Below are positions 36,843 to 47,366 of a DNA stretch of 64,000 nt, piece after piece; positions within the stretch are counted from its first letter, which is position 1; each line of letters starts with the position of its first letter. The notes beneath the pieces were generated by a model. That model made no database searches. It was given only the letters and a program-made list of their open reading frames with translations, and was not told the DNA's origin. Where the stretch lies: contig CALFVT010000007.1 of the NCBI GenBank assembly GCA_937928165.1, forward strand, positions 1 through 64,000, read 5' to 3'. The translations under genes and the position numbers were made by a program. Source of the DNA: an uncultured Caulobacterales bacterium (lineage in GTDB: Bacteria > Pseudomonadota > Alphaproteobacteria > Caulobacterales > Maricaulaceae).

Positions 36843-38549
36843 CTAAAAAACATCGAGTCCGTCAATATCATCGAGCCATTTCGTGACTTTCTCCCGCGCG
36901 AGGGCGATATCTGTGTCATTTTGCTGGGCCAATGTGGTTTCAAAAAAGGTTAGGTTTTGGTCGATTTGCCGCCTTATGTCGCCGAGGTGATTTTCATATG
37001 TCCGCTTGAGGCGCGAAATTAAAGCCAGGTTTTCGTCTTTATCACGCGGATGGATTTTAAGCGCGCTGAGCTCTTTCATGCGTTTATCTATGTCATCTTT
37101 CGACAAGCTCCCTGGATTGCCTTCGATAATCATGCGCTGGGTTTGATTATCTGATAGAGTTGTTACGAGAACTTCGAGTACCCCTGAAACGTCATAGGTA
37201 AAACGAATATCGAAATCCGCATGTTCGCCCTTTTTCTTATTTGCGGGGACTTTGATCTTCATATCCCCCAAGAAAATATTATCATTTACGCGCGGGGATT
37301 CCCCTTGGTAAATGCCAATGCCGATTTCTTTTTGGTCGGGGCGCAAAGTAGAATTGCGTATCACGCGAGAAACTGGAATGACCGTATTGCGTTCAATAAT
37401 GGGTTGGAAATGACCATGTTCATATTGTCCGTTTCCAATATCAACGGAGATATCCGTCCCCAATGAAAACGGCGCAACATCGGTCATGACCACATCTTCA
37501 AGGGCGGTGTGGCGATCAACAAGCCCCGCTTGCACGGCCGCGCCAAGGGCGACAACATGATCCGGGTCAAGGCTATGTTCAGGGAATTTTTTCAGCAACT
37601 TGGTGACCATTTGGCGAATGACGGGCATGCGGGTGGCGCCGCCGACCAAAACAACGCGGTCTATATTCTCCGCCCGTAGCCCCGCATCGGATATCGCCCG
37701 CTGTATGGGGGTGCGAAGGCGCGTTTGTAGCTTTTGCGTGACCTCATCAAATTCACTGCGGGTGATTTTAAGCTCATGAGAGTCTTTCAGGCCATTAAAT
37801 GTTACCGTTGCTGTTTCTTGTGTCGTGAGTAAAATTTTGGCCCGGTCAGATAAATCACGCAGCAAGCCTTGGGCTGTACCGTTCAAATTTTTAAACTCAG
37901 AACCAATTTGTGCTCCGAAGTGATTATAGACACAATCTGTGAAATCTTCTCCGCCCAAAAACGCATCTCCCGCGCTAGAGCGGACTTCCATAATACCATC
38001 AAAAATTTCAAGAATTGAAATGTCAAATGTACCGCCGCCGAGGTCAACGACGAGGAAGGTGTTTTCATCCTCTTTACTGTTTAGGCCATAAGCGAGGGCG
38101 GCGGCGGTGGGCTCATTAATCAACCGCTCGACTTTAAGGCCCGCTATTTTACCCGCAGCATAAGTGGCTTTGCGCTGCACATCGTTGAAATAAGCGGGAA
38201 CCGAGATGACGGCGCGGTCAACGGGCTCGCCTAAAAATGCTTCTGCGTCGCTTTTAAGTTTTTTTAAAACCAGCGCGGAAAGGTCTTCAGGGCGAAAATC
38301 ACGGCGGCCAAGGCGGTAGCCCTTATTAGAGCCCATATGGCGCTTAAACCAAGCTACCGTTTTTTTAGGATCGGTAATCATGCGGTCTTTTGCCGCACGG
38401 CCGATAATGACTTCATTAGCTTTGGATAGGCCCACAGCAGAGGGCGTCATGGGCTCCCCGCTCTCATTGGGAATCAAAACAGGCCCATCATCTGTGAAAC
38501 AAGATGCCAGTGAATTTGTTGTCCCTAAATCAATCCCAATAATCGCCAT
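36843..38549 (-). CDS. hscC: Hsp70-family chaperone HscC
   Basis: An Hsp70 of 568 residues, shorter than DnaK because the C-terminal lid is reduced. The ATPase domain has IGIDLGTTNSLASC, FKRHMGSN (a segment typical of HscC), INEPTAAALAYGL, DLGGGTFDISILE and VVLVGGATRMPVI. The substrate-binding beta domain starts near residue 390. GGGGA precedes the ATG. It is paired with the J-like membrane protein downstream, supporting assignment to the HscC branch rather than DnaK or HscA. Confidence 0.9.
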   Translation of the reverse strand: MAIIGIDLGTTNSLASCFTDDGPVLIPNESGEPMTPSAVGLSKANEVIIGRAAKDRMITDPKKTVAWFKRHMGSNKGYRLGRRDFRPEDLSALVLKKLKSDAEAFLGEPVDRAVISVPAYFNDVQRKATYAAGKIAGLKVERLINEPTAAALAYGLNSKEDENTFLVVDLGGGTFDISILEIFDGIMEVRSSAGDAFLGGEDFTDCVYNHFGAQIGSEFKNLNGTAQGLLRDLSDRAKILLTTQETATVTFNGLKDSHELKITRSEFDEVTQKLQTRLRTPIQRAISDAGLRAENIDRVVLVGGATRMPVIRQMVTKLLKKFPEHSLDPDHVVALGAAVQAGLVDRHTALEDVVMTDVAPFSLGTDISVDIGNGQYEHGHFQPIIERNTVIPVSRVIRNSTLRPDQKEIGIGIYQGESPRVNDNIFLGDMKIKVPANKKKGEHADFDIRFTYDVSGVLEVLVTTLSDNQTQRMIIEGNPGSLSKDDIDKRMKELSALKIHPRDKDENLALISRLKRTYENHLGDIRRQIDQNLTFFETTLAQQNDTDIALAREKVTKWLDDIDGLDVF

Positions 38550-38757
38550 AAATAATCCCCAATATTGCGATAACTGTAATAAATTAGGTTAAATTTTCAA
38601 GCCTAATCGCAAACCTATTTTGCCGAGGTTTTCAAGCTATTGCGGTTTTCATTGCTTGACCTGTTCGGTGCGTCTGCTAAGTCACGGCGCAACATAAACC
38701 GTGTAAAACGCCGCGCTGAACAGTTTATTCAATCTGCGGTAAATGATGGAGATTCTC

Positions 38758-40575
38758 ATGCACGCATTCCGTAGCCACACTTGCGGCGAGCTTCGCGCGT
38801 CTCATGTCGGTGAAACTGTAAAATTATCCGGCTGGGTTCACCGTAAGCGTGAACATGCTAATGCGCTGTTTATTGATTTACGTGATCATTACGGCATCAC
38901 CCAAGTGGTTATTTATCCCGTAGCCGGGTTTTACGAAGAGGCGAAGCGTACACCTGCCGAGTCTGTGATTACGGTCGAAGGAGAACTTTTGGCCCGCGAT
39001 AAAGAGGCGATCAACGGCGAGATTGAAACGGGCGAAGTTGAGCTGCGGGTTGATAATTTCACCCTTGAGAGCCGTGCGGAAGATATCCCGCTCCCTGTGT
39101 TTGGAGAGCCCGATTACCCCGAAGATATCCGCCTTAAAAACCGTTATCTCGATCTTCGCCGCGAAACGCTCCATAAAAATATCCTGCTGCGCGGAAAGGT
39201 GATTAACTCTCTGCGCCGCCGCATGATTGACCAAGGCTTTACGGAATTTCAAACGCCGATCCTAACAGCCAGCTCCCCCGAAGGCGCACGAGACTTCTTG
39301 GTGCCGTCACGGCTTAATCCCGGTAAATTCTACGCCTTGCCGCAAGCGCCGCAGCAATTTAAACAATTAATTATGGTTGCGGGCTTTGACCGTTATTTCC
39401 AAATTGCACCATGTTTCCGTGATGAAGATGCCCGCGCAGATCGCTCGCCGGGAGAGTTCTATCAACTCGATATGGAAATGAGCTTTGTCACCCAAGAAGA
39501 CGTATTCAGCGCCATTGAACCTGTCATGGCCGGCGTGTTTGAAGAATTTGCTGATGGCCGCGACGTTGAAACGCCGTTCCCGCGGATTCCTTATAAAGAA
39601 TCCATGGCAAAATATGGCTCTGATAAGCCTGATCTTCGGATTCCGTTTGAGCTTAAAGATGTCTCTGAGTTCTTTATCGATGAGGGTAAAACGAGCTTTG
39701 GTATTTTTGCGAAAATCACTAAAGGCGGCGGGAAGGTTATCGCTATTCCAGCGCCCAGCGCGACAGATAGTCAATCTCGTAAATTCTTTGACGCTATGGA
39801 TAAATGGGCCAAGAAAGAAATGCAGGCGCCGGGGCTTGGCTATGCGCGGTTACGTGAAGAGGGGGGCGTTGTTAGCTCTCAAGACCCTGTGCTTAAAAAC
39901 TTCTCGCCAGAATTTCTCAAGGAGTTTATGGCGGCCACGGGCCTTAAAGCCGGTGACGGTGTGTTTTTCTCGGCGGGCAAAGCGGCGGATGCCTATAAAC
40001 TTGCTGGGGCGGCGCGTAATAAAATTGGCGCGCAGCTTGAGCTTATTGATGAGGGCGTATTTAAGTTCTGCTGGATTGTCGATTTTCCCATGTATGAATG
40101 GGATGAAGACAATAAAAAGGTTGATTTCTCTCATAACCCGTTTTCAATGCCGCAGGGCGGTATGGAGGCGCTTATGGCCGCGGACACGGACGAGAAGCTG
40201 CTCGATCTCTTGGCCTATCAATATGATATCGTCTGTAACGGCGTTGAGTTATCCTCTGGCGCGATTAGAAATCACAAACCCGACCTGATGTATAAGGCCT
40301 TTGAGAAAGTCGGCTATAGCGCCGATGTGGTGGATGATAAATTTGCGGGCATGATTAATGCCTTTAAACACGGTGCGCCGCCCCATGGGGGGATTGCCCC
40401 GGGGGTTGACCGTATTGTTATGCTCCTCGCGGGAACGAACACTATTCGGGATGTGATCTTATTTCCGATGAACGGACAGGCGCAAGACCTTATGATGAAT
40501 GCACCCGCCGAAGCGGACCCTGCGCAGCTTAAGGAGCTAAGCCTTAAACTTCGCCCGATTGACCCAAAATCATAA
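38758..40575 (+). CDS. aspS: Aspartate--tRNA ligase
   Basis: Class II aminoacyl-tRNA synthetase of bacterial type, 605 residues. The start at 38758 is set by GGAG 6 bases upstream. The anticodon-binding OB domain is N-terminal ([19 protein letters not shown]), the catalytic motif 2 is [19 protein letters not shown], a GAD insertion domain covers about residues 285-420, and motif 3 is [15 protein letters not shown]. It may charge tRNA-Asn too, if the organism lacks AsnRS; this cannot be judged here. A terminator follows. Confidence 0.97.
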   Translation: MHAFRSHTCGELRASHVGETVKLSGWVHRKREHANALFIDLRDHYGITQVVIYPVAGFYEEAKRTPAESVITVEGELLARDKEAINGEIETGEVELRVDNFTLESRAEDIPLPVFGEPDYPEDIRLKNRYLDLRRETLHKNILLRGKVINSLRRRMIDQGFTEFQTPILTASSPEGARDFLVPSRLNPGKFYALPQAPQQFKQLIMVAGFDRYFQIAPCFRDEDARADRSPGEFYQLDMEMSFVTQEDVFSAIEPVMAGVFEEFADGRDVETPFPRIPYKESMAKYGSDKPDLRIPFELKDVSEFFIDEGKTSFGIFAKITKGGGKVIAIPAPSATDSQSRKFFDAMDKWAKKEMQAPGLGYARLREEGGVVSSQDPVLKNFSPEFLKEFMAATGLKAGDGVFFSAGKAADAYKLAGAARNKIGAQLELIDEGVFKFCWIVDFPMYEWDEDNKKVDFSHNPFSMPQGGMEALMAADTDEKLLDLLAYQYDIVCNGVELSSGAIRNHKPDLMYKAFEKVGYSADVVDDKFAGMINAFKHGAPPHGGIAPGVDRIVMLLAGTNTIRDVILFPMNGQAQDLMMNAPAEADPAQLKELSLKLRPIDPKS

Positions 40576-40597
40576 GGTAATAGGAGTATAAAACCAT

Positions 40598-40624
40598 AAG
40601 GCCCAGTCAAACTGACTGGGCCTT
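40598..40624. terminator. Bidirectional terminator between aspS and the DUF2853 gene
   Basis: Perfect 12-base stem AAGGCCCAGTCA/TGACTGGGCCTT with a 3-base loop between two convergent genes. T-rich bases follow on the plus strand, and a weaker T-containing tract follows on the minus strand. Confidence 0.85.
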
Positions 40625-40662
40625 CTTATTTCATAGTAGCAAATATTTGCCGCGAATATGGC

Positions 40663-41004
40663 TTATCCGTAAATGGATTCTTTGCCGAAATGTTTCGTCA
40701 GCATGTAGTAAACAACGGCGCGGTATTTGGTGCGTGAGCCAGCACCGTAAGCATCCATAACTTTTTTAAGACCGGCATCAATCGCCGCTTCATCGGTTAG
40801 GCCAAGCTTTTTCATTAAAAAATTCTTTTTAACCGTTTCAAGCTCTGATGGATCAGATGCGGCAACAGTTGATGCATCGCGGTTATAGATTGATGGCCCG
40901 CAGCCGATTGTGACTTTACGAAGTAAATCCATATCTGGATTAATCCCCAATTTATCTTTCATTTGTTCTGCGTATTTTGCAATTAAGTCGTCACGTTTGC
41001 CCAT
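40663..41004 (-). CDS. DUF2853 family protein
   Basis: A 113-residue cytosolic helical protein with the DUF2853 pattern (KYAEQMKDKLGINPDMDLL, CGPSIYNRDASTVA, KKNFLMKKLGLTD, KYRAVVYYMLTKHFGKE). GGAGG precedes the ATG. Its function is not known. A perfect CtrA-type box lies 55-69 bases upstream of the start, so cell-cycle-linked expression is possible. Confidence 0.88.
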   Translation of the reverse strand: MGKRDDLIAKYAEQMKDKLGINPDMDLLRKVTIGCGPSIYNRDASTVAASDPSELETVKKNFLMKKLGLTDEAAIDAGLKKVMDAYGAGSRTKYRAVVYYMLTKHFGKESIYG

Positions 41005-41058
41005 GGGGTCCTCCAGTTAAATTTGATGCGTCATCGAAGATTTTACCTGAACGCATGG

Positions 41059-41073
41059 TTAATAGATCGTTAA
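41059..41073 (-). promoter_or_regulatory. CtrA-type box upstream of the DUF2853 gene
   Basis: TTAA-TAGATCG-TTAA, a perfect match to the TTAA-N7-TTAA consensus of the alphaproteobacterial cell-cycle regulator CtrA, 55 bases before the start codon on the minus strand. Confidence 0.5.
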
Positions 41074-41253
41074 AAACCCTGCTAAGTCAAATACAAAATT
41101 GTCTAGGCCAATTATGTCTAAAAAGAGGTGTTGATAGACAGATTAGAAAAGGTGTTTATAAACAAGTTACTAGCTGTGGTTATTATTTTTAACCATGAAA
41201 CCATAGGGAATAATTATTTACAGTTTAAATAGATTTACACCGCATTGAACCAT

Positions 41254-41280
41254 AAAAAAACCGCTCCAAAAGAGCGGTTT
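41254..41280 (-). terminator. Intrinsic terminator of glnA
   Basis: On the minus strand a stem AAACCGCTC/GAGCGGTTT with a TTTTG loop ends in a run of T residues. It lies 27 bases past the glnA stop codon. Confidence 0.88.
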
Positions 41281-41306
41281 AAATAAGCGATGATGACTCT
41301 AGCGAT

Positions 41307-42716
41307 TTAGGCTTTGTAATAGAGATCAAATTCAACGGGATGCGGATGCATGTTCACGCGGTGAACGTCTTCCATTTTCATCTCAATATAGGCGTTGATT
41401 TGATCGTCATCAAACACGCCGCCTGCCGTTAAGAAGCGACGGTCTGCGTCAAGAGAATCGAGTGCTTCTTTTAGGCTGCCGCAAACCTGCGGAATGGCTG
41501 CGGCTTCAGCAGGGGGGAGGTCATAAAGATCTTTATCCATCGCCTCGCCCGGATCGATTTTGTTTTTAATGCCGTCAAGGCCCGCCATGAGCAGGGCAGA
41601 ATAAGCCAGATAAGGATTGGCCATGGGATCGGGGAAGCGCACTTCAAGGCGCTTACCATTAGGCGAGGCTGTCCACGGAATGCGCACAGAAGCCGAACGG
41701 TTTCGTGCTGAATAGGCGAGCATAACAGGGGCTTCAAAGCCTGGAACCAGACGCTTGTAAGAATTGGTTGATGGGTTTGTAAAAGCGTTAAGCGCTTTGG
41801 CATGTTTGATAATGCCGCCAATATAGTAAAGACAGCTTTTTGATAGGCCCGCATATTCATCGCCTGCGAAGGTCGGCTTACCATCTTTCCAAATCGACAT
41901 GTGAACATGCATGCCGGTGCCGTTATCATTCCAAACAGGTTTGGGCATAAAGGTCGCCGTTTTGCCATAAGCATGGGCGACATTGTGGACGATATATTTA
42001 TAGAGCTGCATATTATCGCCCATCTCGAGGAGAGGCGCGAATTTCATGCCAAGCTCATGTTGGGATGGGGCAACTTCATGGTGATGCTTTTCAGGGCGAA
42101 GACCTTGCTCGTCCATAATGGCCAGCATTTCTGTACGCATATCTTGCTCGGAATCAATCGGAGGGACGGGGAAATAACCGCCCTTTGGCCCCGGACGGTG
42201 ACCTTTATTGCCGCCGGCATATTCTGCGCCGGTGTTATAGGGGCCCTCGGTGGAATCGAATGTATAGCCTGTATTGTTTTGATCTGTATTCCAGCGCACA
42301 TCGTCAAAAACAAAAAATTCGGCTTCTGGGCCGAAATAGACTTGATCGCCGACTTTAGCGGACTTCATATATTCTTGCGCGGCCTTGGCGGTTGTGCGCG
42401 GGTCGCGGTTATAGGCTTCGCCTGTGTCAGGCTCAAGAATATCGCAGAAAAGCGTTAGAGTGTCGACTTGGTAAAACGGATCGATTTTAGCGGTCGACGC
42501 ATCCGGCATCATTACCATGTCGGATTCGTTAATGTCCTTCCAGCCTTCGATAGAGGAGCCGTCAAACATAGTGCCGTCTTGAAACAGGTCTTCGTCAACC
42601 ATATCAGCCGTGAAGGTGACATGTTGCATTTTACCTTTGGGGTCGGTGAACCGGAGGTCAACAAAACCAATGTTTTCGTCTTTGATTCGTTTAAGAACGT
42701 TTTCTGCGTCAGACAT
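41307..42716 (-). CDS. glnA: Glutamine synthetase type I
   Basis: ATP-dependent synthesis of glutamine from glutamate and ammonia; a cytosolic dodecamer, 469 residues. Visible blocks: [58 protein letters not shown], and the adenylylation loop [10 protein letters not shown] with Tyr398 as the site modified by GlnE. GAAGGA precedes the ATG. It follows glnB in the same direction with an 89-base spacer, the usual alphaproteobacterial glnBA unit. Confidence 0.98.
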   Translation of the reverse strand: MSDAENVLKRIKDENIGFVDLRFTDPKGKMQHVTFTADMVDEDLFQDGTMFDGSSIEGWKDINESDMVMMPDASTAKIDPFYQVDTLTLFCDILEPDTGEAYNRDPRTTAKAAQEYMKSAKVGDQVYFGPEAEFFVFDDVRWNTDQNNTGYTFDSTEGPYNTGAEYAGGNKGHRPGPKGGYFPVPPIDSEQDMRTEMLAIMDEQGLRPEKHHHEVAPSQHELGMKFAPLLEMGDNMQLYKYIVHNVAHAYGKTATFMPKPVWNDNGTGMHVHMSIWKDGKPTFAGDEYAGLSKSCLYYIGGIIKHAKALNAFTNPSTNSYKRLVPGFEAPVMLAYSARNRSASVRIPWTASPNGKRLEVRFPDPMANPYLAYSALLMAGLDGIKNKIDPGEAMDKDLYDLPPAEAAAIPQVCGSLKEALDSLDADRRFLTAGGVFDDDQINAYIEMKMEDVHRVNMHPHPVEFDLYYKA

Positions 42717-42750
42717 AATTATTCCTTCTCTATATGCCTTGAATATCTGA

Positions 42751-42772
42751 AAGGCAGATCATAGGCTGCCTT
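42751..42772. other. Hairpin in the glnB-glnA spacer
   Basis: Seven-base arms AAGGCAG and CTGCCTT with an 8-base loop. On the minus strand it lies between glnB and glnA and could affect the relative expression or stability of the two messages. A T run follows only on the plus strand, where no gene ends. Confidence 0.4.
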
Positions 42773-42805
42773 GTTTTTTCTAAAGTAATGACCGCTGCTA
42801 ACCAA

Positions 42806-43168
<363 letters not shown>

Positions 43169-43261
43169 TTAGATTCTGATATCTCCTGTCTAATCTTTAA
43201 CAATATAGAGTCGAGTCATGCTGGAAGGTTGTCAGTTCACCTGTCTAATAAATTGAAATTT

Positions 43262-43278
43262 TGCATAAAATTTATGCA
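43262..43278. promoter_or_regulatory. 17-base palindrome resembling an NtrC site
   Basis: TGCATAAA-A-TTTATGCA. TGCA ends spaced as in the NtrC consensus (TGCAC-N7-GTGCA), but lacking the C/G at the inner positions. It is 118 bases upstream of glnB and also precedes maeB. No clear sigma54 promoter was found nearby. Confidence 0.35.
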
Positions 43279-43442
43279 TGATATATAAGTCATGATTAAT
43301 TTTTCATCGAAATTCATGGCTCTACCCGTGGATATCACGAAGATTCAATCGCTTTCCACACGGTTTACCCTTTCCGCGCCGAAAGAATGTGTTTAAGACG
43401 CGCAGAGCTTATTTAAATATCATAACGGGCGGGAGCATGCGT

Positions 43443-45737
43443 GTGTCAAATCCAGAGTCTAAGAAGCCGCGGAAGTCGAGTATTTCAGATGAACAAGCCC
43501 TTAGGTTTCACGCGGAGCCTACCCCCGGTAAGCTTGCCCTGCTACCAACGAAACCAATGGCAACTCAGCGAGATTTATCCCTAGCTTATTCCCCTGGCGT
43601 CGCTGTTCCTGTTGAAGAAATCGCGCGGGATAAAGACCTAGCTTATGATTACACATCCAAAGGTAATATGGTCGCGGTTATTTCTAATGGTACAGCCATT
43701 TTAGGACTTGGCAACCTCGGCGCTATGGCGTCAAAACCTGTGATGGAAGGGAAGTCCGTCCTGTTTAAACGCTTTGCAGATATCGACAGTTTTGACATTG
43801 AAGTTGAAGAAGAGGACGCGCAGGCTTTTATTGAATGTGTTAAACGCTTTGGCAATACATTTGGCGGAATTAACCTCGAAGATATCGGCTCGCCTGAATG
43901 TTTCATTATCGAGCAAGAGCTGCGTGATTTATTAGATATTCCGGTCTTTCATGATGACCAGCACGGCACGGCGATCATTGCTACCGCGGGGCTGATTAAC
44001 GCATGTCATCTGACCAACCGAAAATTCGAAGATATCAAAGTCGTTCTTTCAGGCGCCGGAGCCGCTGGCCTATCGGTTTTAGGCTTGATTAAACGCCTTG
44101 GCGTGAAGGATGAAAACGCGATTGTTCTTGATAGCCGCGGGGTCGTTTATAAAGGCCGTAAAGAATATATGGATCAATGGAAAGCGCCCCATGCGGTGGA
44201 TACAAAACTGCGAACCTTAGAAGAGGCTATGGTCGGTGCGGATGTGTTCCTTGGTCTTTCCGTTGCCGGAATTGTGTCCAAAGATATGATTAAATCTATG
44301 GCAAAAGACCCGATTGTCTTTGCTATGGCAAACCCTGATCCTGAAATTGCACCCGAAGATATTTTAGACGCCCGAAGTGATGCCATCATTGCGACGGGGC
44401 GCTCTGATTATCCGAACCAAGTGAATAATGTTTTGGGCTTTCCTTATATATTTCGCGGCGCGCTAGATGTTCGGGCGCGAAATGTAAATGAAGATATGAA
44501 ACTCGCATGTGCGCGGGCTTTGGCTGATTTGGCCCGCCAAGATGTCCCCGAAGAAGTGGCGGCGGCTTATCACGGTAATCGGCCGAAATATGGCCGTGAC
44601 TATATTATTCCGGCGCCTTTTGACCCGCGACTTATCTCCGAAATCCCGCCCTATGTTGCCCAGGCGGCGATGGACACGGGCGAGGCTCGTAAGCCGATTG
44701 AGGATATGGAGGCCTATAAGAAATCCTTGGCGCGGCGTCAGGATCCAACTGCCGCCCTTCTGCAAGGCATTACCGCGTCTGTTCAGGATAACCCCAAAAC
44801 GATTGTCTTTGCGGAAGGCGAAGAGCCTGCGGTTATTCGCGCCGCGCAAGCTTATCAACAACGCGGCCTCGGTAAAGCCATTTTAATTGGCCGCGATAAG
44901 GCGATTTTGGATAATATGAAAGCTTTGGGGATGGAAAACCAAGATGGTTTAACAATCCTAAATGCGCGTCTATTTGATCGTAACGCCGAGTTTACGGAAT
45001 ATCTTTATTCACGGCTCCAACGTAAAGGCTTTTTGCGCCGTGATGCTCAGCGTCTTGTGAATAATGACCGAAATGTATTCTCCGCGCTTATGCTCCATCA
45101 CGGGCTAGCAGACGGCATGATTACGGGCGTGACTCGCAGCTATGATATTGCCCTGCGTGATGTCCTCATGGTGCTACCGCATAAAAAAGATGAGCGCACC
45201 ATGGGTGTGTCTGTGGCGATTAATAAAGGGAAGACCTTATTTATTGCCGATACAAATATTACCGAGCTACCGAGCGCTGAGGATTTAGCCGATATTGCTG
45301 TAACAACGGCGAAGTTTGCGCGTCAATTTGGCTTTGATCCGCGTGTAGCCTTTTTATCCTATTCAACATTTGGCAACCCGGTTGGGGAGCGCATGGAGAA
45401 GGTTCGCAAAGCTGTCGAGATCCTTGACGCGCGCGGGGTGGATTTTGTCTATGAAGGCGATATAGCCGCCGATGTGGCCCTAGACCCGATGCACCGGCAA
45501 ACCTATCCGTTCTCACGCCTCTCCGGCGCCGCCAATGTCCTCGTTATGCCGGCCATTCATTCGGCGTCGATCTCGACAAAGCTGCTGGATGCTGTGGGCG
45601 GGGCAACTGTTTTAGGGCCGTTCTTAACGGGCTTGCAAAAACCTGTGCAGATATGTTCCCTTGGGGCGTCTGCATCTGAAATCATTCAAATGGCGACCCT
45701 TGCGGCTTATGCACCGTCACATCGTGATGAGGATTAA
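43443..45737 (+). CDS. maeB: NADP-dependent malic enzyme with phosphotransacetylase-like domain
   Basis: Oxidative decarboxylation of malate to pyruvate, 764 residues from the proposed GTG start. The start was chosen because GGGAG lies 7 bases before GTG 43443; an ATG at 43437 is too close to it, and an ATG at 43389 is also in frame. The malic domain holds SLAYSPGVA, FHDDQHGTAI and VVLSGAGAAGLS (NADP site), and NPDPEI. From about residue 425 a phosphate acetyltransferase-like domain follows (VFAEGEEPAVIRAA, GMITGVTRSYD, LSGAANVLVMP), which in this family is regulatory and binds acetyl-CoA. Confidence 0.94.
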   Translation: MSNPESKKPRKSSISDEQALRFHAEPTPGKLALLPTKPMATQRDLSLAYSPGVAVPVEEIARDKDLAYDYTSKGNMVAVISNGTAILGLGNLGAMASKPVMEGKSVLFKRFADIDSFDIEVEEEDAQAFIECVKRFGNTFGGINLEDIGSPECFIIEQELRDLLDIPVFHDDQHGTAIIATAGLINACHLTNRKFEDIKVVLSGAGAAGLSVLGLIKRLGVKDENAIVLDSRGVVYKGRKEYMDQWKAPHAVDTKLRTLEEAMVGADVFLGLSVAGIVSKDMIKSMAKDPIVFAMANPDPEIAPEDILDARSDAIIATGRSDYPNQVNNVLGFPYIFRGALDVRARNVNEDMKLACARALADLARQDVPEEVAAAYHGNRPKYGRDYIIPAPFDPRLISEIPPYVAQAAMDTGEARKPIEDMEAYKKSLARRQDPTAALLQGITASVQDNPKTIVFAEGEEPAVIRAAQAYQQRGLGKAILIGRDKAILDNMKALGMENQDGLTILNARLFDRNAEFTEYLYSRLQRKGFLRRDAQRLVNNDRNVFSALMLHHGLADGMITGVTRSYDIALRDVLMVLPHKKDERTMGVSVAINKGKTLFIADTNITELPSAEDLADIAVTTAKFARQFGFDPRVAFLSYSTFGNPVGERMEKVRKAVEILDARGVDFVYEGDIAADVALDPMHRQTYPFSRLSGAANVLVMPAIHSASISTKLLDAVGGATVLGPFLTGLQKPVQICSLGASASEIIQMATLAAYAPSHRDED

Positions 45738-45760
45738 GCCAAAGCCTTGCGAGATAAAGA

Positions 45761-47140
45761 TTGACTGATAAGGCGAAAATTGACCTGACGACAGGGTCAA
45801 TACGCGGACATATATTGCGTATGCTCGGGCCTTTCTCTATCGCCGTTATTGCCCTGATCTCAACGGGCATAGTTGATACGATCTATCTTGGCCGCTTAAC
45901 GGATCCGGCGCGTCCGGGGCTTGCAATTATGGCCCTTGCTGCCCTTGGATATGTTTTCCCGCTCACTTTTATGGGCAATAGCGCCAATATCGGCCTTGGA
46001 GCGGGGACAAATTCAGCTGTATCAAGAGCGCTGGGGCAGGGCGATATTGAGAAATCCAAACGCCATGCCGCAGCCTCTATATTACTGGCGCTGACGGTGA
46101 TGATGATTTTATCAATCGTAGTTTTAACGCTTGTGCCATTTTTGCTCCCTAGAGTTATCGCCCGAGAGGCGGTACAAGTCATGGCCTATGATTATCTTTT
46201 AATCTCTTACCCGGGCCTAATTATTGTCTCTATCGCCTCCATGAGCAATAATGTACTGCGCGCTCATGGGGAGGCGATATTGCCGAGCTCGATTATGATA
46301 TTAAGTGCGGTGATTAATATTATTCTCGACCCATTTTTAATTTTTGGCCTTGGCCCATTCCCGCGTATGGAACTCCAAGGGGCGGCGCTCGCTACAACGA
46401 TTGGCCATACGATTGCGGCTGGCTATGGTCTTTACCTTGTGCTTTTTCACCGCAAAGCTGTGTCCTTTGCCCAGATGACATGGGGCTCGATGCTGCGGGC
46501 GTGGCGTATTATTGGAGATGTCGGCATTTTTGCAGCTTTTACCAATATTATTGTTCCGGTTGGCGTTTTTGTTGTTGTAACGATCATGGGGTTAAGACTC
46601 GAAGAAGCCGATGTTGCCGCCTTTACAGCCGCGACCCGGGCCGAGCTTATCTCTGTTGGGCTGCTTTACGCGCTCTCGGCCTGTATTGGGGCGATTACAG
46701 GCCGTAATGGCGGCGCAGGCAAAACTGAGCGAGTGCGCGAGACATTTCGTGTTTGCTATTGGATCTGCGTCATATGGGGAACGCTTATGGCCGTTCCGCT
46801 CGCGCTTTTTGCCCCGCAGATTGCACATGTGTTTACAAATGATCCTATCTTAATTGAAAAAATGACGCCTTATTTTTACATCGTACCGATTACGATTTCT
46901 GGCTATGGGTTTGTCTTTGTCAGTGCGGCAGGGCTTAACGCGCTGGGCCGTCCGCTCTTTGGCCTGAGCTATACAATCATTCGCTCGCTAGTTTTATATA
47001 TTGGACTTGTCGCGATTGGTATTTTTATCGCTGGGCTTAAAGGCGCATTTTTCGGCGTCGCCGGCGCAAATATAATATCCGGCCTGTTAGCCCTCATATG
47101 GACAATGAAAAAAGCACCCATGAGCGCCAAGAAAAGCTAA
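45761..47140 (+). CDS. MATE-family efflux transporter
   Basis: A multidrug/toxic-compound exporter of about 12 transmembrane segments, 459 residues. Two homologous halves are visible: N-terminal GPFSIAVIALISTGIVDTIYLGRL and the internal GNSANIGLGAGTNSAVSRALGQGD (in segments), then C-terminal GRNGGAGKTERVRE and LNALGRP. The start is a TTG at 45761, 23 bases after maeB; no ATG fits without truncating the first helix. Substrate unknown. The two genes may be cotranscribed. Confidence 0.9.
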   Translation: MTDKAKIDLTTGSIRGHILRMLGPFSIAVIALISTGIVDTIYLGRLTDPARPGLAIMALAALGYVFPLTFMGNSANIGLGAGTNSAVSRALGQGDIEKSKRHAAASILLALTVMMILSIVVLTLVPFLLPRVIAREAVQVMAYDYLLISYPGLIIVSIASMSNNVLRAHGEAILPSSIMILSAVINIILDPFLIFGLGPFPRMELQGAALATTIGHTIAAGYGLYLVLFHRKAVSFAQMTWGSMLRAWRIIGDVGIFAAFTNIIVPVGVFVVVTIMGLRLEEADVAAFTAATRAELISVGLLYALSACIGAITGRNGGAGKTERVRETFRVCYWICVIWGTLMAVPLALFAPQIAHVFTNDPILIEKMTPYFYIVPITISGYGFVFVSAAGLNALGRPLFGLSYTIIRSLVLYIGLVAIGIFIAGLKGAFFGVAGANIISGLLALIWTMKKAPMSAKKS

Positions 47141-47250
47141 GGTGTTCCAGATGAGTGAAGCGGTTTTGGTTGGTGAGTCTGGATATGAGATAAGCTGGCT
47201 TATGATTACATACCGTAATGACGCATGAATCTGTTTCATTGATAAGATAT

Positions 47251-47268
47251 GAGCGGTTTAAACCGCTC
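47251..47268. repeat. 18-base perfect palindrome after the MATE gene
   Basis: GAGCGGTTTAAACCGCTC, 110 bases after the MATE stop and about 45 bases before the insertion sequence. It could form a hairpin but has no T run, so a terminator is not supported. Confidence 0.5.
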
Positions 47269-47366
47269 AAAGTAAGGCACTGAAAACTAGGTCTACTTTC
47301 CACTTATTGGGTTAGAGCCTCCGTCTTCCAGACGGAAGGGCTTTAGCCTGATATAATATGAATGAG

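Larger units (their letters stand above)
41005..41306. other. Intergenic region between DUF2853 gene and glnA
   Basis: About 300 bases without a supported gene. It holds the CtrA-type box at 41059-41073 and the glnA terminator at 41254-41280. The remaining AT-rich middle shows no hairpin or credible frame. Confidence 0.6.

Noticed and set aside
36843-38549. DnaK or HscA identity for the Hsp70 gene
   Set aside because: The short C terminus, the FKRHMGSN segment and the J-like membrane neighbour fit HscC better, and no isc genes are nearby.
39485-40288. Long open frame inside aspS in another frame
   Set aside because: It overlaps the well-supported aspS catalytic core; the product is Arg/Leu/Ser-rich and has no family.
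42751-42779. Plus-strand intrinsic terminator in the glnB-glnA spacer
   Set aside because: The hairpin and T run look right, but no plus-strand gene ends there, so it was kept only as a hairpin.
47251-47268. Palindrome as a terminator of the MATE gene
   Set aside because: No T run follows and it is 110 bases from the stop codon; kept only as a repeat.
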